Positions 53,643-64,000 of a stretch of 64,000 nt of DNA are shown one piece after another. Every line of letters begins with the position of its first letter. Positions within the stretch are counted from its first letter, which is position 1. The notes beneath the pieces are model-generated. The model saw only the letters and a list, made by a program, of their open reading frames with translations. It was not told the origin of the DNA and searched no databases. A program made the translations under genes and the position numbers. The DNA comes from Cyanophora paradoxa (Eukaryota; Glaucocystophyceae; Cyanophorales; Cyanophoraceae): assembly GCA_004431415.1 (NCBI GenBank), contig QPMI01000637.1, positions 215,910-279,909 on the forward strand. The letters run 5' to 3'.

Positions 53643-53927
53643 CACACATAGTAAAATGCGGAGTTTTAACCAGAGGCAAGATCTAATTGAGATTCAGTTA
53701 TATTATTCGGAAATATATACAGATTATCGATAGACTCAGTAAGACTAATCGGAAAATAAGAGAAATTTACGATAAAATATCGAAAAGAATACAAAATAAT
53801 CGAAATAAATGAATATTCGATAAGATATACACAGATTATCGATTGATTGAAATAGAATATACGAGATATATCAACAAAATCAATTAAGATAAGCCGAGGG
53901 TTAAAACTCCGCATTTTACTATGTGTG
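53643..53927. repeat. 285-bp terminal module with 29-bp inverted repeats (right)
   Basis: Outer arm 53899-53927 and inner arm 53643-53671 are perfect reverse complements. The module is nearly identical to 26419-26703, with one clear substitution seen. Confidence 0.85.
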
Positions 53928-53969
53928 CCGGGGCCCTCGCGAACGCCCCCGTCGCCGTTGCTAGCGCCG

Positions 53970-55059
53970 TTGCGTGCAGGCCGCAGAAGTGCTGGCGATC
54001 GCGGACTGCGACGGGAACACGCCGCTCCACTACGCCGCCCGCGCGGGGGCCTCCGATCGCGAGGCCAGTACAGTGGCTCATGCTCGTGATCACTGGCCGA
54101 GCCTGCGCTCTTTTCGCGCTCTTATTATGAGGCGTCACAGGTCGTCGCGTGCATGCTGCGCGCCGGAGCGCCTGCAGGCACGGCGCGGGACGCGGCGGGG
54201 CGCACGGCGGCCGAGGTTTCCCCGCCTACTGTCCGCGCTTTCATCGAGCGTGCGTGTCTGCCCATGGCCGGTGTATGCGCGGCGTGGGGGGCACTGGATG
54301 CTCTGGCCCGCGCGCAGGGTTCGTGGAGACGGGGAAGATGGAGCGGCACGTGGGCCGCCTGGACGAGCTGCCGGCGCCGGCCGCGCACAGCTGCGAGGAG
54401 CCGGGGCCCGAGGAGCCGGCGATCGAGGCGGGGGCCGGGGCCGGGGCGGCGGAGGCGAGCGACGCCGAGGACGACCTCCGACCCGCAAAGCGGCCCAGGG
54501 TCCGCCTCGAGCTTCTTCCTCGCGATCGCTGCGTATTCATCGCTTGTTCCGTTCGAGCTGACGGCGGCACATGCACAGCAGCGGGAAGAGGCGACCGAGG
54601 AGGGCGAGGCGGGGGCGCGGCGGCGCTCGGGCGGGCGTCAAGGGCGCGGGGATGAGCTTCGCGGAAGAGGCGTCCGAGGCGGGCGAGTCGGCGGCGGCGG
54701 CGGAGGAGGAGGAGGAGGAGGAGGATGAGCCGGACGCGGGGCCGGCGCCAGCAGGGCGCTCGTCGGGGGAGGAGGAGAGGGCGGAAGAGGAGGAGGCGGT
54801 GCGGGGCGCGCGTCGCGCGCGGCGGCGGGCGACCGGCGGACGGGCAACGGCCCCGCGGCCGGCGAAGGCGAAGGCGAAGCGGGGTCGCGGCCAGATGCAG
54901 AGCGGCGGCGACGAGCCGGCGGGCACGAGCTCGAGCTCGAGCTCGCAGCCACGGCCACGCTCCTCGGACCCCGAGCTCGAGGGCGCGGAGACAGTGGCCG
55001 CGGTGACGGCGCCCCGGCGCTCCGCGCGCCGGCGCTTCAACAGCAGCGGCGGAAAGTGA
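53970..55059 (+). CDS. Gene C: 3' part of an ankyrin-repeat gene abutting the element
   Basis: After a ~50-bp GC-rich stretch that reads like an intron end (GTTGCGTGCAG), an ankyrin exon begins: EVLAIADCDGNTPLHYAARA. A second exon follows an acceptor near 54141 (VVACMLRAGAPAGTARDAAG RTAAEV) and a third near 54319 (FVETGKMERHVGRLDELPAP) with an acidic region and a basic PAKRPRVR motif like a nuclear signal. The last part (about 54653-55059) is acidic then basic low complexity (EEEEEEEDEPD; PAKAKAKRGRG) and ends RRFNSSGGK. No 5' end is seen: the element starts 43 bp upstream. It could be a gene cut by the insertion or one whose first exons lie beyond the element. Confidence 0.55.
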
Positions 55060-55881
55060 TCACGACGGTCGCGCCTCCTCGAATCTCAGAATCCTGCATT
55101 GGATTCATTTCCCCATTTGCATATCACGACGCGATCGAGCTGTGTTTCTCAAACGAACAACCAGTTACACTCAAACCATGGCCACTCAAGCTTCGATATC
55201 TGGTGCCACCAGGGGCTTCCAGGTGGGGTCGGGCCGGGCGGTCGGAGGGCAGAGAGGCCGGGGGGCGTGGGAGGTGGGGGAGAGGCCAGGGATTCCGAGC
55301 GTTTTCGCGTGATTTCGATTCAATTTTGCAGCTGGCGCGGGGGGCAAAAACATTTGGCCGCGGGTAAGGGGGGGGCGGGAGAGGGGCCGGGAACTCTAGG
55401 CCCCAGCCCGCGGCCGGCGGGAAACCGCAGCTCATCATGATCATGATCGATATCATTATCATGAGGTGCGAGATCATGACAGTGATCAAGATGAGCTGCA
55501 GTCGATCATCGGCTGGGGAATAACTTGTAAGGTCATGATCATCAGCTGATCATGGTTCGAAATCGACCTTTCTGTGCGCAGTGACCCTCTCTCAAATTCT
55601 CAAAGACCGTTAAAGCATCAACGCATGCGCATTAGGCCTCGGGCAGCCCCTCCCCACTCGTCACGCCATTCTTTTTTAATTTCTTTGACTTCTGCCCCCA
55701 TGCGAGAACATCGCTCATGATCATGATCGAGCGAACCCCAAATCGCATATGCATTTTCCACAAGCGCATCCGCGCAGCAGTAACGATTCGGTTAATTTCT
55801 CGAACCCGACATAGGCGTCGGCGCTATCCGAGCGAATTTGAGTTCATGCTGCTCGCGAGGAGGCCCGGCGCGGGGTCATGG
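55060..55881. other. Intergenic region with GATCATGATC palindromes
   Basis: Separates the convergent ends of gene C and the membrane-protein gene. Between 55430 and 55560 are many overlapping ATGATCATGATC words and GCTGATCATGG-type palindromes; another ATGATCATGATCG lies near 55715. No gene is recognised. Confidence 0.5.
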
Positions 55882-57152
55882 TCAGCCGTGCGACGCGGGC
55901 GAGCGGGGGCGGCGGGGCCACCTGGAGAGGAGGCGGAAGAGGTGGGCCTTGATGCTCTCCGTCGCCTCGATCACCTGCCGCGGCGCGCGCCTCAGCGCGG
56001 CGCCGGTGCTGGCGCGGGGGCGGGGCGGCGGGGGTGGGGCCCGCCTCCGGGGCAGCATCAGGAACATGAAGAGCGTCCTGTGGGGGGCCGGCGAGGGGCG
56101 CCCGGTCAGGACGCGGCCGGCGAGGCCCGGAGCTGCGCGAGGCGGCGGCGGGTCCGGGCGGGCGGACCGGCGGCTCTCGTCGGTGAGGGTCCCGATGATG
56201 CGCCGGAACACGAACAGGTACCTATGACGGGCCGAGCCGTGAGCAGGGAATGGCCGGGGCCGGGGCGGGGCGGGGCGCGCTCGAGGAGGAGGAGGGCGAC
56301 GACGGCGGCGAACATGGCCGTCTGGAGGGCGAGGAAGGCCTCCAGGCGCAGCGTCGCCTCCTGCGCATGCCCCCTCCGGCGTCAAGCGCGGCGGGGCGGG
56401 GCGAGGCGGGCGGGGCTCAGGGGCGCGCCTCGACGAAGAGGTCGGCGAGGCGCTGGAGGCCCGGCTGCAGCGGGCCCTTGATCGCCCCCTCCACCGCCTG
56501 CGCCGCCTCCGACCCGGGGCCCACGTGCCCCTGCGCCGAGCACGAGCGTAGGCGGGGCGCAGTGCGGGGCGCGGGCGGGGCTGCGGGGCGGGCGGACGGG
56601 GCGGGAGGCGTGGAGGACGCGTGCCTCCTCGAGGAAGCGCAGCAGCTGCGCCTGCAGGCCCTCGCCTGAGCCCCCGCCCGCCCCGGCCCCGCCCCCTCCG
56701 ACCCGAACAGCAGCCTGCCGGCGTGCAGCCATACACATCAGCCGGGGAGCCGCCGCGGGGCGGGGCGGGGAGGGGCCCGGACCGGTCGGCGGGTGGTAGC
56801 GGTGGATGGCCCCGTTGAGGTGCGCCGAGCGGTTCCCGAAGAGGAGCGACCGGTGGACCCGCTCCAGCTGCGCGCCCCGCCCCGCCCCGCCCGTGAGCCG
56901 CAGGGCCGGGGGCGGGCGGGTGGCGGGACAGGGCGGACGCGGTCGATAGAGTGGCCGAGCATGGCGCGCTGCTCGGCGTAGTCCCCCGCCCCCAGCGCCA
57001 GCTGCGATGCGAGTTTCACGGGAGAAGGTCTCTGAGAGCGCCGAGCGGGCGGCGGGGGGCCGGGCCTCGCGGCGTGGAAGGCGACGCGGACGGGGAGGGA
57101 GCGCAGCAGCCCCGCGAAGTTCCTGCGCCCGGGGCGAGCCGCTCGGAGCGGC

Positions 57153-57186
<34 letters not shown>

Positions 57187-60100
57187 ATGGGGCGGCGACG
57201 CACCGCTCCGTGCTGAAGGTCTCTGCGGGATCGGCGGGCAGGGGGCGCAATCAGAAGAAAGCAAGACGCGGTTCGGGGCAGGGGTGCGGCACCGCAGGAG
57301 GTGCTCGTCTCGAAGCCGACGGCGAACCAGACGAGGAAGAGGGCCCAGAGCAGCAGGAACGCCCCCGCGTACTGCGCCCCACGCCCGCCCCTCAGCCCGG
57401 CCTCGGCGGCGCCGGGCCGGCAGGGCGGGGCGGGGCCGGGGCGGGCCTGGAGGGTGACGGGGTCGCCTCGCCGAAGCGGAGGAGGGCGCGCCGCGCCCGC
57501 CGCCCCAGCCGCCCCGCCCCGCAGCCCGCCCCGCCCGCCCACGCCGAAGCCGGGGCCGAGGCCGCCGCGGGGGCGGGCGGGCCGGGCCCGGCGCCTGCGC
57601 CGCGGCCGCCTCGAGGTCGGGCTTCGCGTCGCCGGCCGGGGCCGGGGCCCCCTTGAGGAGGCTCGAGCGGCGGCGGCGCCGGTCCCGGCCCTCCCGCTCG
57701 CGCTCGCCGGCCGCGTCGGCCGCCTCTGCCACCGCCGCGCGGCGCCGCGTGAGGGGGCGCGGCGCGGCCAAAGAGAAGGCCGGGGCGGGGCGGGGCGGGG
57801 CACCGAGCTCGAGGTCGTCGAAGTCGGCGAGGGAGTCCCCCCGTCGCTGCCGCCGGCCCTCAGCCTCGAATTCGAACGCGCGGGGGGCGGGTGCGCGCCT
57901 GCCGGCCTCGCTCTCGTTGGCGGCGCTCGGGTCCTGGCCCCGCCGGCCCCGCCGCGCCAGGCGCTTCGCCGACGCCCGCGGATGTCCCGGAAGAGACCTG
58001 GGGGGGCCACGGATAAGGCGCGAAGAGGGCGAGGAGGGGCGCTTCATTTGGAGGAGAGCTCGAGGCGGGTCGGACCGAGGGCGTGGCTCTTCTCGCGCTG
58101 CACCGTCGCCACCGTCGGCCTGAAGAAGCCTGCGGCGAGATCGAAGTCGAAGCGTCGGCGACTTGAAGCGGAGGGCGCCGGGGCGGGGACGGACCGAAGG
58201 CGAGGACGAGGAGGAGGCCCGTCACCGACGCGAAACATCGCCTGCCGCGGAGGGCGCGCTCGCTCGGGCGCCGGACGACACACGGCCGCCGCGCGAGAGC
58301 CGCACGATGAGGAAGACGCGGATGTTGAGGAAGGACTTGTACGCGCGCTCGTCCACGAGCGCCGTCGCCGCGTTGAACGCGTCGTACAGCCGCGGCCCTG
58401 CGCGAGAGGCCAGCTCACAATCAGCCCGGCAGAGCGTCGAGGGTTCCCATTCTTGCCCCCATTAGATATTTAAAATTTTAGGGAGGTGCCGGGGCGGGGG
58501 ACCGTTCTCGCGGAGGAAGAAGAGCTCGCGCTGGGCGTGGCTCGCGTTGCGCAGCGCGGCCAGCGGCGCCCGCGCCACCCGCCGCCCGTTCGAGACCAGC
58601 TGCAGCCCCGCGACCCACAGCGGCTCCACCACCTGCCGCGGCGCAAGCTCAACGATCGCGAGCAGAACAAAAAGCGGCGCCGCAGAAGACATCAGAGCGG
58701 CGCACGTCGGCGACCTCGCCCTCGTCGTTCTTGAAGATGCGGAGGCCGTGGAGGGCTCGAGTCCATCTCCAGCCGCGCCCCTGCGCCCCGCCCGCCCGCC
58801 GCCGCCGGCCCGCCTCGGATGCGGGTCTGGGCTCGAAGCGGAGCGCCGGGGGCGGGCGGACCGCCGGCGTGGACGGAGAGGTGCCGCGCCTCGAGCTCGT
58901 CCGCCGCCGCCGCCAGCGCCTCCGCGCCCTGCCGCTCCCTCGACTCGCGCCGCTCCGGGCGGGCCGGGCGGGGCGCACCGTCCCTCGAGGTGCCCGCGGC
59001 GTCGAAGGGAGGACGCCGGCCAGCAGCAGGCTCTGCCCCGGCCCCCGCTCAGGGCGGCCCCGGCGGGCTTGTCGGGGCCTCGATCTCGGCTCGCCTGGGC
59101 GTTGAGGGCGAGGAGGACGGCGTTCTTGCGGCGCGAGCCCGAGGCCCCCGTCTGCTTGATCCCCTGCAAGCAGCCGCCCCGAGGCCAAGTCAGTCCCCCG
59201 CCAGAGGCTCGGGGCGGGGCGGGGCGGGGCGGGGCGGGGCGGGCCTGCTCGTAGTCGCGGACGAGGTCGCCGACGACGACGAAGGCGGCGACGGCGAGCG
59301 CGAAGACGGCCACCAGCACCGCCACCACAGTCTGCCCCGGCCCCGGCCTCGGCAGGGGGCGGGGCCGGGGGGCAGGGAGGTGTGCGCACGCGCTTCATGC
59401 GGCGGATGGAGGCGTCGTGGGCGAGGGCCGTCCCCTGCAGCCGCCGCTTCACCTTCACCCACCGCCGCTCCCGCCGCCCCCGTTCCTGCTCCGAGTACCC
59501 TCGCCCCGCTCCCATCCTCGAGCTCCTCCCGCCGCTCCCGCCCCGGCCCCGGCCGGCCCCTCCCGAGCCGCCGAGGCGCGACCGGGGCGGCGGCCCTCGA
59601 GCTGGGGCGCGGGGGCGGCGGGGCCCGCGGCTGCAGGGGTACGCGTCCAGGTCAAGGATGCGGGCGAGGGCCGCCAGCCCGGAGGCCCCCTCCCCTCCCC
59701 TCCCCCTCCCCCTCGTCTTGTGCTTCGACGCGGACGGGCCGGCCTCGGCGTCGGCGTCGCCGGCGGGGGCGCCCCAGGCGGCGCGCCCCCGACATCGGCG
59801 CCGACATCGACATCGACGAGGAAGGCGCGACGGGGTCGATGGGGACGAAGACGGGCCCGCGGGCCGCGAGCGCGAGCGCCGGGGCGGCGCCCGTGTCCCA
59901 CGAGAGGCGCGCGCGGGGCTGCGAGCTCGACCGCGAGCGCGCGCCCCGCGCCTTCCGATCGCGAGCGCCCGCTCGAGCTCGGCCTCCGACGCCGGCTCCG
60001 AGTCCTCGGGGTCGGGGCCAGGCTCGTCCGCGCTCCGCATCCGCCGCCGCCGCCGCCGGCTCCTCGCGATCGCGATCGTGGTCGGGTGCCTCCTCCTCGC

Positions 60101-63100
60101 CCCCTCGGCCCCCGCCGCCGCGGACGCGTCGCGCCGCGTCTGCGCCCGGCCCCGTGAGTGCCCCCGAACGCGGAGTGCGCATCGGCATCGCCGCGGGCGC
60201 GGGCGCCGGCGCCGGGGCACCTCGGCGAGAGAGCGGAGGCTGGCGGGCCCGCGGCCTCGGCGGCCCAGGCGCCCGCCGCGCGGAGGAGCGCCTGGCTCCC
60301 CCGGGCCCTCCGCGGGGCCCATCACCGCCGCCGGCCCGTTCGACAGCGCGACCGATCGGGAGAGCCGCACGGAGCCCGTCGGGGCCGGTGCCACGGCTCC
60401 AGGGCCGGCGCCTGTTTCGCGCAGCTCAGCGCAAAGAACGGCCGGGTTAAGCTTGCGAAAGCGGAGAGCACCGCGGCCGCCGGAGGAGGCGCCGAACGAG
60501 CGCGGCGGCTGCGCGACGAAGGAGGGCAGGGCGCTCCCCGACCGCGAGCGCGGCGAGAGCCTGCGGGAGCGAGCCGCCCCCTGGTGAGCGAGCGGCGCGG
60601 GGCGAGCTCGAGCGCGACGGGGCCTGGGGGCGGGGGCGCACCCCGGGGAGTTGGAGAAGGCGGGGGAGTCGCGGCCCCCGGCCGCCTCGTACTTGGCCCT
60701 GCGGCGCCCGCCCCCGGCGTCAGGGCTCGAACACCCAGAATAATACGAGGTGCGGGGGCGGGGCTCACGAGGCGGGGCCGGGGCGGACGAGGCGGCGGGC
60801 GAAGAAGCCCAGGGCCGCCGAGGCGAGCAGCGAGGCCCGCCCGGGATGCCTGCGCGCCCCGCCGGCCTCAGCAAATTCGGAGGAGGCGGCGGCGGGAGGG
60901 CCGGCTGCCTGGGGCCGCTCCAGGAGAGCTGGGGGGAGCTGCCCCGCCGAGGCCAGCACGAGGCTGTTGCGGGAGGCGACGGAGGGGGCGTTGGGGTGCG
61001 AGCCCGGGGCCGGGCCCTCCCAGGCGCCCTCGCCCAGGGCCGCCCCCGCCGCCTCCGCCAGCCGCGCGTCCTGCCCGCCGCCGTCAGCGCACCGTGTGGG
61101 CGCAGCGGGGGCGGGGCGGGGGCGACCTCGCAGGCGTCGGCCTGCTCGAAGAAGGACTGCGCCGCCGCCTCGTCGTTCAGCACCTGCCCGGCACCGCACC
61201 GGCGGGGCGCCCCAAGTTAGAGTCGAGCCCGAGATACGCGGAGGCGGGGTGCCGATCGGACTCGGTCTGGAAGCGCCCGTAGGCCCGCAGGATGCGCGGG
61301 GCCCGGGGGTAGCGCGACAGCAGCGCCCTGCGCGGCCGCCCGCCGTCAGGCGGCGGACCCCCGGGCGGGGCGGGCGGGGCGGGCCGGTAGTGGGGCGTGG
61401 GCGCGGCGCTCGGCGGCGTCGACGCGGGCGAGGGTCGCCTCCAGCGCCCCACGTCCACCTGCCCGCCCCGCCCCCGCGGTCGCCCTCGAGCGCCCAAGCT
61501 GGCGGGGCGGCGGATGCGCACCTCGCCCTCGCGGCCGCCAGCGTGCCCCAGAACTTGCGCACCGAGCGCACCGCCAGCCGGTGGTACCTGCCCCGCCGGC
61601 CCGTCAGCGCGCCGGAGGCTGGAAGGGGAGCGGGGCGGCGGGGGGCTGGGCGCGCTTCTTGGCCCCCGTGAGGTTCGACGTGTACTCGATGTGCGTGATC
61701 AGGTCCCGGCCCCCTTCCCTGCGCGCGCCCCGGCCGCTCGAGGGCGGCGGGCGGGAGTCGGAGGGAAGCGGAGAAGCACGGGGCGCACCGGGTCCACGGC
61801 GTTGGCGGACTGCGCGGGAGGAGGCGGGTGGGTGTGGGGCACGAGACAAGCGAGGGGACGGAGGGGGGGGCGGGCGCACCTGCTGCCGCTCGAGTCCTTC
61901 CGGTAGATGACGAACCTGCGGCGGGTCTCGAAGACCGCCCCGAGGCGAGCCCGGGGCGGGGCGCGGCACCGGAGGTCAAAGCCGGGGTTGAGCTTCGCCG
62001 CCTGCCGCACCCGCGCGTGCCCTGTTCCGCCGCCGTCAGCGCGGGAGCGTCGGGCGCGAGCATGCGCGAAAAACAAAGGGCACCGAGCTCGGGCTGCGCT
62101 GAACGTGTAGCAGAACTGTGGGGCGCGCGTGAGGGGAGGCGGGGAAGGGGCGCGGGCGGGAGGCGGGGGGCGGGCGGGCCTGGGCGTAGGCGAGGAGCGG
62201 GGCGGCGGAGGCGGGGAACTTTTCCACGCCGGCCCGGTAGATCGCCTCCGCCACCTGCCCTCCCAGGCTCAGCCGCCGCCTCCCGCGGCGTCCGGGGCGG
62301 GCGGGCACCTGCACGGCCTCCTCGTCCTCGGGCCCCGCCTCGTACACGAAGCGCGCCGCGATCTGGCCCCGCCCGGCGCCTCAGCCCCGCTGGGCCGGTC
62401 CAGGCGGGCCCCGCCGCCCTCGCCCAGCGGACCTCGACGTGGAGGGGCCGGCGGAGGGCGGCGACGGCGGCGGCCTCCCCGTGCACATGCGCAGCCGTAG
62501 CGCGCCCACGAGACCGCGCAGCCGGCGAGGAAGGCGGCACCTGCCGGCGCGGGCTCGCGATCAGGAGGCGCTCTCCTCGAGCCGAGGGGCGCGGGCGCAC
62601 GAGGCCGGCGAGAAGGGCCGCCTGGAGGGCCACCGGCGGGGCCCCCCGCATCTGCCGGCGCGGCCGCCCGCGCCTCAGCTCCGAGCTGGACGGTTGGGGG
62701 CGGGGCGGGGCGGGGCGGGGCGGGCCTGGGTGTCGAGGAAGCAGACGAAGGAGGCGTACGTGAACGCGAAGGCGAGGCCGTCTGCAGCTGGTTGCTCCCC
62801 AGCCGGTGGTACCTGCCCCGCCCCCGGCCCCGCCTCACACGGGCCGGTAATGCAATATGAGGGAGGGGCCGGGGTCACGGGTAGAACTCGAGGAGGAGAA
62901 AGGCGTAGAGGGCGCCCGAGGCGACGAAAAGCACCGCGATCACCGGCCTGCCCGCCCGGCGGTGAGCGGCGCGCCCAATTTGCAAGGGGCGGGCCGGGGC
63001 GGGGCGGCGGGGCGGGCACCGGGGGACGGCCGAGGTTGATGAGGACCGAGAGGAGCACGCTGCGGGGGAGCGCAGGCTCAGGCGGAGGTCCCAAGAAAAT

Positions 63101-63128
63101 AGGCGGGGGAAGGAGAGGGAGTGGGGGG

Positions 63129-63167
<39 letters not shown>

Positions 63168-64000
63168 GGGGGGCGCGGGGGGGGACGGCGCCGCACTTGT
63201 TCACGAAGAAGAAAGCGTCCTGGAATCAGAGGGGCGGCGCGGGGGCGATCAGGGGCGCCGCCGGCCGGGGTACGGGAGAGCGAGACAGGCGAGGGGCGGC
63301 GGACCACGCGGGAGTGGGGCCGGCTGAAGTACTCCCTCGCCTGCGGGGCGGGGGCCAGATCAGACCGCGCAGGCGCCGAGGCGCGGCGGGGCGCGGCGGG
63401 CACCCTCGGGCCCGGTCTTGTAGTAGTCCGTCTCGAAGAAGAGGAGCTGGGGGCGGGGAGCGTGTCAGTCGCTGGGAGGGGCGGTTGCTCGGGGCGGGGG
63501 CGGGGCGGGGGCGCCTGGGCGGAGGCGGCGAAGGCGGTGAAGGCGGCGGAGAGGGCGGCCGCCACTACAAAGAGCGGCACGTGCCGCCCTCCACACCCTG
63601 GGGTAGATCAGGCGCGGAGGCGAGCGCGGGGCGGGGCGCGGCGCGCGTGAGGTCGGCGGGGAAGTAGAGGTGCACGGCGGGGCTGGTCCCTGGCGCCGGG
63701 CAGTTGAAGACCGACGAGAAGACCGAGATCAGCGGCTGCGGAGGGAGCGGCGAGGTCATGCGCGGGGCGAGGGGCACGGGGGCGGGGGGCGGGGCGGGCC
63801 ATGTAGGCGATGCCGACGACGTTGGAGACGGCGAAGCGGAGGAGGCGCAGCGGCAGCATGAAGCGGAAGTCCTGGTGCGCGAAACGCTGCCGGCCAAGGT
63901 CAGGAGGACGCCCCGGGGCGGCGCCGCCGGCCGCGCGGGGCACCGTAGCCTGCGCCGGCCGACGTGAGAGGTCGGCCACGGGGGGTACGGATAGCCGGGG
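55882..64000 (-). CDS. Multi-exon multi-pass membrane protein, TmcB-like (partial, 5' end beyond window)
   Basis: At least fifteen short exons on the minus strand, separated by very GC-rich introns. From the 5' side: FAHQDFRFMLPLRLLRFAVS and a hydrophobic GIAYMA (about 63.87 kb), LISVFSSVFNCPAPGTSPAV (63.73), VPLFVVAAALSAAFTAF (63.56), LLFFETDYYKTGP (63.43), FAFTYASFVCFLDTQ (62.75), AIYRAGVEKFPASAAPLLAY (62.23), YPRAPRILRAYGRFQTESD (61.3), QVLNDEAAAQSFFEQADACE (61.17), ASIRRMKR (59.4), VAVLVAVFALAVAAFVVVGD (59.3), FNAATALVDERAYKSFLNIR (58.35), GAFLLLWALFLVWFAVGFE (57.35), ALQTAMFAAVVALLLLE (56.3), FVFRRIIGTLTDESRR (56.2), and a stop at 55882. The TPR-like 'Y..G...FP......AY' and 'LRAYGRF...VLND...A' patterns are typical of tiny-macrocysts (TmcB)-type proteins, found widely in protists and of uncertain function. 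The N-terminus is missing. Confidence 0.6.
57157..57186. repeat. Poly-G run (~29 bp) in an intron
   Basis: An almost uninterrupted G homopolymer within the GC-rich introns of the membrane-protein gene. Length from the assembly is uncertain. Confidence 0.8.
59213..59249. repeat. (GGGGC)n repeat in an intron
   Basis: Seven or so GGGGC units, repeated again at 62699-62725 and in shorter form in several other introns. G4-forming potential is obvious from sequence. Confidence 0.8.
63121..63173. repeat. Poly-G tract (~50 bp) in an intron
   Basis: A G homopolymer interrupted by single T or A bases, between membrane-protein exons. Confidence 0.8.

Larger units (their letters stand above)
26419..53927. 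mobile_element. Endogenous Polinton-like virus / virophage-like element, 27.5 kb
   Basis: AT-rich DNA with sharp edges inside GC-rich host DNA, bounded by ~880-bp terminal inverted repeats starting CACACATAGTAAAATGCGG. Gene content fits the Polinton / Polinton-like virus / virophage group: rve integrase, PolB of the protein-primed type, SF3 helicase with PrimPol, double-jelly-roll-type capsid protein, packaging ATPase and probable minor capsid proteins, plus accessory genes. Immediately outside the ends are ...ACGATG on the left and CCGGGG... on the right, so no target-site duplication is visible. No adenovirus/Ulp1-type maturation protease was recognised. Transcription is in blocks: minus at 27509-36264, mixed at 36308-39826, plus at 39880-43378, minus at 43466-47557, plus at 47668-52268. 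Confidence 0.9.
53050..53927 (-). repeat. Right terminal inverted repeat (~878 bp)
   Basis: Reverse-complement partner of 26419-27301, with the same GTGTCACAG block and the same terminal 285-bp module. Confidence 0.92.

Noticed and set aside
58649-61183. 844-codon open frame on the minus strand
   Set aside because: A read-through of exons and GC-rich introns in one frame; membrane and TPR-like motifs lie in several frames, so it is not a single exon.
1-64000. tRNA, rRNA or other structured RNA genes
   Set aside because: None recognised by eye on either strand; a covariance-model search was not possible.

Overview
The window joins two very different kinds of DNA. Positions 1-26418 and 53928-64000 are very GC-rich nuclear DNA of a unicellular eukaryote. 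Its genes have introns that mostly begin GTGCGC and end in CAG or AAG, it carries a decayed LINE-type retrotransposon, and its introns are full of C/G homopolymers and GGGGC repeats. This would suit a GC-rich alga or heterotrophic flagellate (haptophyte- or stramenopile-like), but nothing fixes the species.

Between them, 26419-53927 is a 27.5-kb AT-rich block with ~880-bp terminal inverted repeats. I read it as an endogenous Polinton-like virus or virophage-like element. It encodes a DDE (rve) integrase, a protein-primed-type family B DNA polymerase, a PrimPol-SF3 helicase, a probable double-jelly-roll major capsid protein, a packaging ATPase, probable minor capsid proteins, a 1,993-residue phage-like fibre with an S74 autochaperone, a patatin-like phospholipase with a discoidin-like tail, and an S-adenosylmethionine decarboxylase homologue. 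Decay is lopsided. All nine genes in the left part (27509-39826) are intact. In the right part (39880-52268) capsid, ATPase, helicase, polymerase, integrase and three others each need one or more frame changes.

Left flank: the 3' end of a membrane-protein gene (2-310), a LINE remnant (about 2100-4570, with a pyrimidine-rich tail to about 6480), then two divergent multi-exon genes, A (minus, 15971 to 6909) and B (plus, 16088 to 23858). Only ~116 bp separates their start codons. Both encode ankyrin repeats, then TIR-like modules, a short coiled coil and a C-terminal CaaX box (CSIS and CLIM), so they look like an inverted gene duplication of membrane-anchored ANK-TIR proteins. A two-exon gene for a proline-rich protein (26157-24519, minus) lies next to the element.

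Right flank: the element abuts an exon of another ankyrin-repeat gene, whose 3' part runs to 55059; its 5' part is not visible. From 55882 to the window end on the minus strand is a many-exon gene for a multi-pass membrane protein resembling the tiny-macrocysts (TmcB) family.

Exon boundaries of host genes are read by eye and are only partly resolved. Gene extents are more reliable than internal structure.
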